From: Astragalus membranaceus
Lineage: Eukaryota; Streptophyta; Magnoliopsida; Fabales; Fabaceae
Reading direction: 5' to 3'
Assembly (NCBI GenBank): GCA_039519185.1
Contig: CM076850.1
Location: 85,728,270-85,792,269 of the forward strand
DNA: 64,000 nucleotides
The position numbers were made by a program, and so were the translations under genes. The notes under the pieces are model-generated. The model saw nothing but the letters and a program-made list of their open reading frames with translations, was not told the DNA's origin and searched no databases. This document shows positions 49,401 to 55,400 of this stretch, in pieces (the stretch's first letter is position 1; the number at the start of each line of letters is the position of its first letter).

Positions 49401-52400
49401 TCTTAATAAGGGAAAGCAAGCACATCCAAATACTTTGAGAAATTGGTAATCTGGATCTTTGCCAAAGAGAGCAGTATACGGTGGTATGTGTTTAAGTGGT
49501 GCTCAGGGTTGTCTATTAATGAGATAAACAGCTGTTTGGACTGCATAATCCCAAAATTTAAGAGGTAGAGAGGCATGGCTAAGTAGTGAGAGGCTGAGTT
49601 CAACTATATGTCTGTGTTTGCGCTCCACCACACCATTTTGGTGATGTGTGTGAGGGCAAATCACTCCATGAATGATTCCCAGGTCTGTTAAGTAAGTGCT
49701 GAATGGTCTAAACTCCCCTCCCCAATCTGTTTGGACAGCCTTAATTATTAAACCAATTTGTTTTTCAACTAAAGCTTTGAATTGTTTGAATATGGGTAGG
49801 GTATCAGATTTTCTTTTAAGAAGGTATAGCCAAGTAAATCTAGTGGCAGCATCAACAAATGTAACATAATAGAGGGCCTGATTGGTAGAAGCAACAGGTG
49901 CAGGGCCCCAAAGATCACTGAATATCAGTTCAAGAGGTGTTTTATAGACAGATTCAGAAGGTGGAGCATATAGTTTATGAGCTTTTCCCATTATACAAGC
50001 AGCACAATATTGAGAAACATCTTTATTTGATAAAGGAATATTACATTTGGAAAAGATATTGTTCATAGCTACATGATTTGGATGGCCTAGCCTTAGATGC
50101 CATGTATGTCTAAGACTAGAGGAAGGGGAAATTACAGCATTTATAGAAGGTTGCAATACAGAATTATTGGCACTATGTGACTGAGGAGTGGTAGCAGAAG
50201 GAACTGAAACTGAGCCCGAAGCAGTTGAAGACTGAGAAGTGTTTGACAGGTGATGGAATTGGAATGGAGCAAACTCATATAGTCCATCACCTTTGACCGG
50301 ACCATGGAGAAGCAGTTCATTGGTGGCCTGGTCAAAGACAAGACAATCTTTAGCATGAAATTGGAAGAATACATTATTATCAGCACAAAAACGACTAACA
50401 CTTAACAGATTTTTGGTAATTTTAGGCACATGAATTAGTTTATTAAGCACTAGGTTAACTTGAGGATTTATAGGGGATGAAAAAGTAGAAGAGCCACAAG
50501 TTTTAACATTCAGACCTTGGCCATTTCCAATAAAGATCTGATCGGGACCCTCAAAAGGTGACTGTTGATGGATATTTTGTGATTGAAGTGTAGTATGGAG
50601 AGAGCAGGCAGTGTCAGGGGCCCATGGGAGTTGAGGTTGAGTAGTGGTAGGTGTAGGTGTGGCTGAGGTCATATAAGCTTGGTGAAATGGTGATGATTGC
50701 TGTTGTTGAGGTGCTGGTCTAGCATAGTATTGGCCATAGGGATTGAGATTAGGTCTAGACCAAGTATTTTGGTATATAGGGAAGGTATTTGGGGCTAAGT
50801 TTGCATAGGAATTAGGTAAAGATTGAAAACCTTGGAAGTCAGAGGGTATTTGTGCCTGAAAGTGTTGATTAAACCTATGATAGCACATTGAGGCAAGGTG
50901 ACCAAATTTAAAACAGACTTGGCACTGCACATTGCCAAATCTGCCACGGCCACGTCCACCTCGGCCATTCCGGCCACCACGTCCTCTAAAATTGCCAGAA
51001 AATTGGTTCACAAACGCATTATTATCAGTAGTAGAGTGTGAAACGGAGTTACCAGTGGTTTGATGAGTGAATTCAGGCTCGGTTGCAGTATTAGCAGAAG
51101 CAGAGTTGGAAACAGAGTGCGTGAGATTAATCGAAGCAACCTCAGCATCAGTCTTCTTCTTGAACTTTTCATTGCGCATTTCATGAGCTAGCAAGAGCGC
51201 TTCCACTTCCTCGAGTTCCATCGCTTCAAATTTACTTTCAATAACAGAGACTACCGGTGCAAAATCCTGAGGCAATCCTTCTAGAATGACGTCAACATGC
51301 TGTGCGAGAGGGACCGGATCACCAACCGATGCTAGATTATCAATAATCGACTTGATTCGAAGCAAGTAATCAGCAACAGAGCGCGATTCGAGAGTCGTCG
51401 AACGAAGTTCAGTTCGTAATTGTCTCGCCTTCGCGCGAGTCAATTTCTGAAAGTGATCGTGTATACGATCCCAAAGCTGAAACGCGTGAACACAGCCAAG
51501 AACTCGAGGCATAATCGCACCTGAAAGTGTCGATTGGAGCTACGATAGCAACCACTGGTCCTGTTTAATCCAATTTCTGTAGAGAGGATTTTCGTTGTGA
51601 GCAATACGATCGGCATCGGAGAGAAATTGTTGAGGAATATCTGGAAAATGAATAAAGCTTTGCAGGTTGTGCGCATTTATCATCGGCTCGACCTGTTGCC
51701 TCCAAACGAGGAAATTCTTCTCATCGAGCTTATCCGAGATCTTCAGCGTGAAAGTAACTAACGGTTCGATCGGTGGAGCAGAAGCGATAGGCGCTGCGGT
51801 GGTCGCCGGAGAAGTTAACGGTGGCGTCGGAGAAGTTTGCGGTTTCGTCGCCATGGACCGACTAGTCTACTGATACCATGTAAAAATGTATAACAGAGTA
51901 GAGAGAGAGAGAGAGAGAATGAGAGAGGGAGTGAAACGGTTTTCTGAATATTTCTTTCACTGAATGAATCTGTTACATGATTTGATATTTATATATCTGT
52001 TATCCTGTGCATCAGCAGTGCTTATCATACGCACTGCTGTAACTGAAACATAACTATATTTAGATCATTCTAGAGTGGATGACACAGCATCAATAACACT
52101 AACAGATATACTACACTAGCAGGTACTATTTAATAGAGCTTCACTCACACATCCTAACTAAACCTCTAAGCAAGCAGCACGTCCACAACTTCAGAACCAA
52201 GCTCAGAGTACTAGGTACTGCTGAGCTTGTGGGGGGAATGTTAGATAAGACTTAGCTTATCAGTTTTACTATATACAGTCTGTTAGTTTCAGTATTCAGT
52301 TTTATTATATCAGTCTGTTATACAGTCTGTTAGTTTCAGTATTCTGTTAGTTTCAGATTCTGTTATCTTCACATTAACAGTTTGTTAAGTTTGTTAGTTA

Positions 52401-55400
52401 GCTGTTACAATTCTGTTACTAAAACAGAATCTGTTAGCCTCCTTTGTAAGTGACTGAGTTGCAAACTCTTCACTATATATAGGTGCCTCTATTGTAATCC
52501 ATTCAATCAATGAAGATATACAATATTCTCTATCTCAGTATCTCTAATTCTAACACATTCAAGAAATAGAAATGAAGAAATTTATCATTCACTCTCTTAG
52601 CTTTCAACGAAATAATTTTACTCTCCCCTATTTATTAATTCCAAGTCATTAATATCAGGAATTTTTGGGTTGTCTGTTTCATTTTGTTTTTCCAATTTAT
52701 TGCTACCCAATCTAATTATTGATGCATGCAGTCTTTTAGAGGGCTGGAGGGTACGTTTGAGGAATCATGTTGCTTATATGAATTAAATGAAATAAATTAC
52801 TGTTTATGATTCTATTTTATTTATTTATTATTTTTGGCTCATTCTGGTTTCATGATGCTTTTTATAGCTAGTTTAACCGGATATTCAAATTGAATTTTTT
52901 TTTACAGGGTCTTCTGTATATGAAAATTGCTAGGTGTTATCGATCCTTGGGAGAAAAGTTACAAGCAATTGACTTTTTTTACAAAGGCGAGGATTTATAT
53001 TTATTATATGAATGGAATTGATGCAAGTGACACTTCACGAGAACCACTTCCCTCTTGTTTTTCAATACATGAAATGATCTTATTTTTCTTTGCAAGCATT
53101 TCAGCCGGTGTTCAAGCTTCTAAAATGAATGTTTCTCTTAGAATTTGGGCCAGCTCAATGTTAAAACACACTCAATAAATGAGATCATTCACACATACAA
53201 AAAAAGAGGAAAAGTGAGAGAGAGGGTATTATTACTCACTTATGCATATCACATATACCTGAATCACTATTTGTAGTGCACCATTACATGTAGTTAATTA
53301 ACAACCCATGGGACACATAATTATTGTCCAGTCTAGTAATTATGCACATCGTATTGTGTAATTAGTAGTAGAATTATCCTGCAACAATTTGTAGTCCTAA
53401 CACACATTCAACATACGTCTCTCCTGTTTTCTCTATTTCAACATCCACTCACTGAACTTTTTGAATTATCCATGACATTGAGGTGAGGATTGTCTAAGCT
53501 TATAAGCACTACTTTGGTCATATCTCTAGTCGATGTAGGATTTTACTATACTCCCTCACGCATAGAACTAGACGTCTGGAGAGTGGGAAAAGGAGGGTGG
53601 CCAAATAACAACACCCTTCTTGCCTAGGAATAGAGATCTAGTACGTGGACAAATAAAGATGACCAGATAATAGATCTAGGATACGCTCTGATGCGATCTT
53701 AAGATCTTCAAATTTAGGCTGTAACCCGAATTCAACCCCAATGGTTAGCTCAAGCTCAAAGAGGTGTGATTTACCCAAGCTTTTTAGTACATATGTATGA
53801 CTTTCTTTATCTCTATTGACCCATATTTGTAGTTTTACAATATATGACTGTAGAGTATTGCAATTTACATCATGTGCTGGTGATGCATCACCCATTGATT
53901 TTTTATTATTATTTTTCTTGGTTAGGTCTTTGTTTTTTTCACTTGCATTTGTATTTTTCATATTTTTTAGTTGCTAATGAAGATATTGTTTCAGCCCTAG
54001 AAACACTACCAAATGATGTTGATGCACGCATAAGTTGGCTTCCCTTCTGCTCGAGGAAGGGAAAGAAGATGAAGCCATTTCCTTGCTGTCTCTTCCAAAG
54101 GATTCTGGTACTCATAAAAATGTTTTCATTCTTTGTGATTGATGTTCTTTCATGGAGATCTTAATATGAGGTAGATGCAGACTCTGGTGAAGCACAATCT
54201 GAAAAGTCAAATACATGGTTGGTTGACGTGAGAATAAAACTGAAGCTGGGCAACATATTTCAGAATAGAGGGATGCTTCATGACTTTGTGGATGTAATTC
54301 TCCCTTTGGTACATGAGTCACGACATGTTGGAGCTGGTAGACAGAAGGTAATATTTGTCAAAACTAGATTTAAGCAGTCTGTCTCTTTCCCTTTGGTCGT
54401 CATGATTAGTGTCCTTTTTTTTGGTGGTAAAGGTCAATTTTGAAAACAGCAAGTTAAAACAGTAAGTTAAGGAAGGCGAAAAGAGAGACTAAAGACTTTG
54501 AATAATGAATATGGTTTTTTTGACTAAGTATTAACCTTTATACTAGTAAAGTAATATTAGACTCCTAATCCTAATCAAATAAGGACACTAATCATATAAG
54601 AAAGTTAATACGTTCTTATTGGTTCTTACTGGTAGGGTAAATCAAAAAAGCGCCTCTCGAAAAGAGATCTGGTTGAAAGGGTTAGGGTACTGGATGGTCC
54701 GGAAAAGGATAATGTATTTCGAGGATTCAGGCCCGTTGCTCCATCATCTGATCTGTGAGTGTTGTTTCTCACATATTGTATATCATATTCAACTCTGACA
54801 TGCACAATCTGGTGTAACAACATACAAAAGTTTTTCTACTATCTATTTATTTATTATATATTGCTAGAATATAAAAGTTATTTTAGAAACTTGTGTAAGC
54901 CATTCTATAATAATGGACATAGTTGTATGTTCATGACCATCGCTACATTTGGTGACAAAGTGAAATGAATTATTGTTTTATTAAATTAGGTTGAAAGCTT
55001 CCAGGGCAAAAAAGTTGCTTCAGAAGAAGGCAATTCAGAAAGAGAAAAAAAAGGCCGAGGCACTGGCCTCTGGAATTGACTGGTTAAGTGATGATTCAGA
55101 TGATGAGCCCCAGGTAATTTGTTTGGTGTTTCTGCTCCCACTTATAGTACAAGTTTAATGACGATTGTGTTAACTACCTTTTTATGTTCGTTGCGTGTGA
55201 TGTTTCTAGAAAGTAAACACAGAACCTGCTCTGTCTAATTTTCTCAAAGATGAAGAACATCACCAGCTAATCATTGATGTTAGTACTTCTATCTCTTTTT
55301 TCGGCATGCCCTTCCCTTTATAATGTGTGACTTCTTAATATTTTTGTACAGTTGTGCAATGCATTAGCGTTCTTGCAAAGGTATAGGGAAGCATTGGAGA

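Larger units (their letters stand above)
32390..52555 (+). mobile_element. Ty1/copia retrotransposon C, inserted in the 3' LTR of B
   Basis: LTRs 32390-32714 and 52239-52555 (TGTTAGATAAGACTTAG...TTCTAACA); exact 5-bp TSD CATTC (32385-32389, 52556-52560). The primer-like site is TGGTATACAGAGC at 32715 and the purine tract GCTTGTGGGGGGAA precedes the 3' LTR. Without its three internal insertions (F, G, H) it would be about 5 kb. All copia domains are present in order but carry stops and frameshifts. Confidence 0.92.
26698..52606 (+). mobile_element. Ty1/copia retrotransposon B (RE1-like), outer shell of the intron-7 nest
   Basis: The 5' LTR is 26698-26959, starting TATAAGAG where the 3' LTR has TGTAAGAG. 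The primer site TGGTATCAGAAG is at 26960, and gag, protease and integrase follow. Then come a truncated foreign copia (E), B's own RT/RNase H, a purine tract (GCTTGTGGGGGTG) and the 3' LTR. The 3' LTR is split: 32189-32389 and 52556-about 52606, separated by copia C. The right terminus is uncertain by a few bases because the two LTR ends differ, and no TSD was resolved. It is in the same orientation as the host gene. Confidence 0.88.

Noticed and set aside
52927..53178. Open frame across exon 8 into intron 8
   Set aside because: It is out of frame with the conserved exon and runs through the intron.
53844..54164. Open frame through exon 9 of the TFIIIC subunit using an upstream intron start
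   Set aside because: The conserved sequence begins at the TTTCAG acceptor (53994); upstream residues are intronic and the downstream residues are the frameshifted reading.
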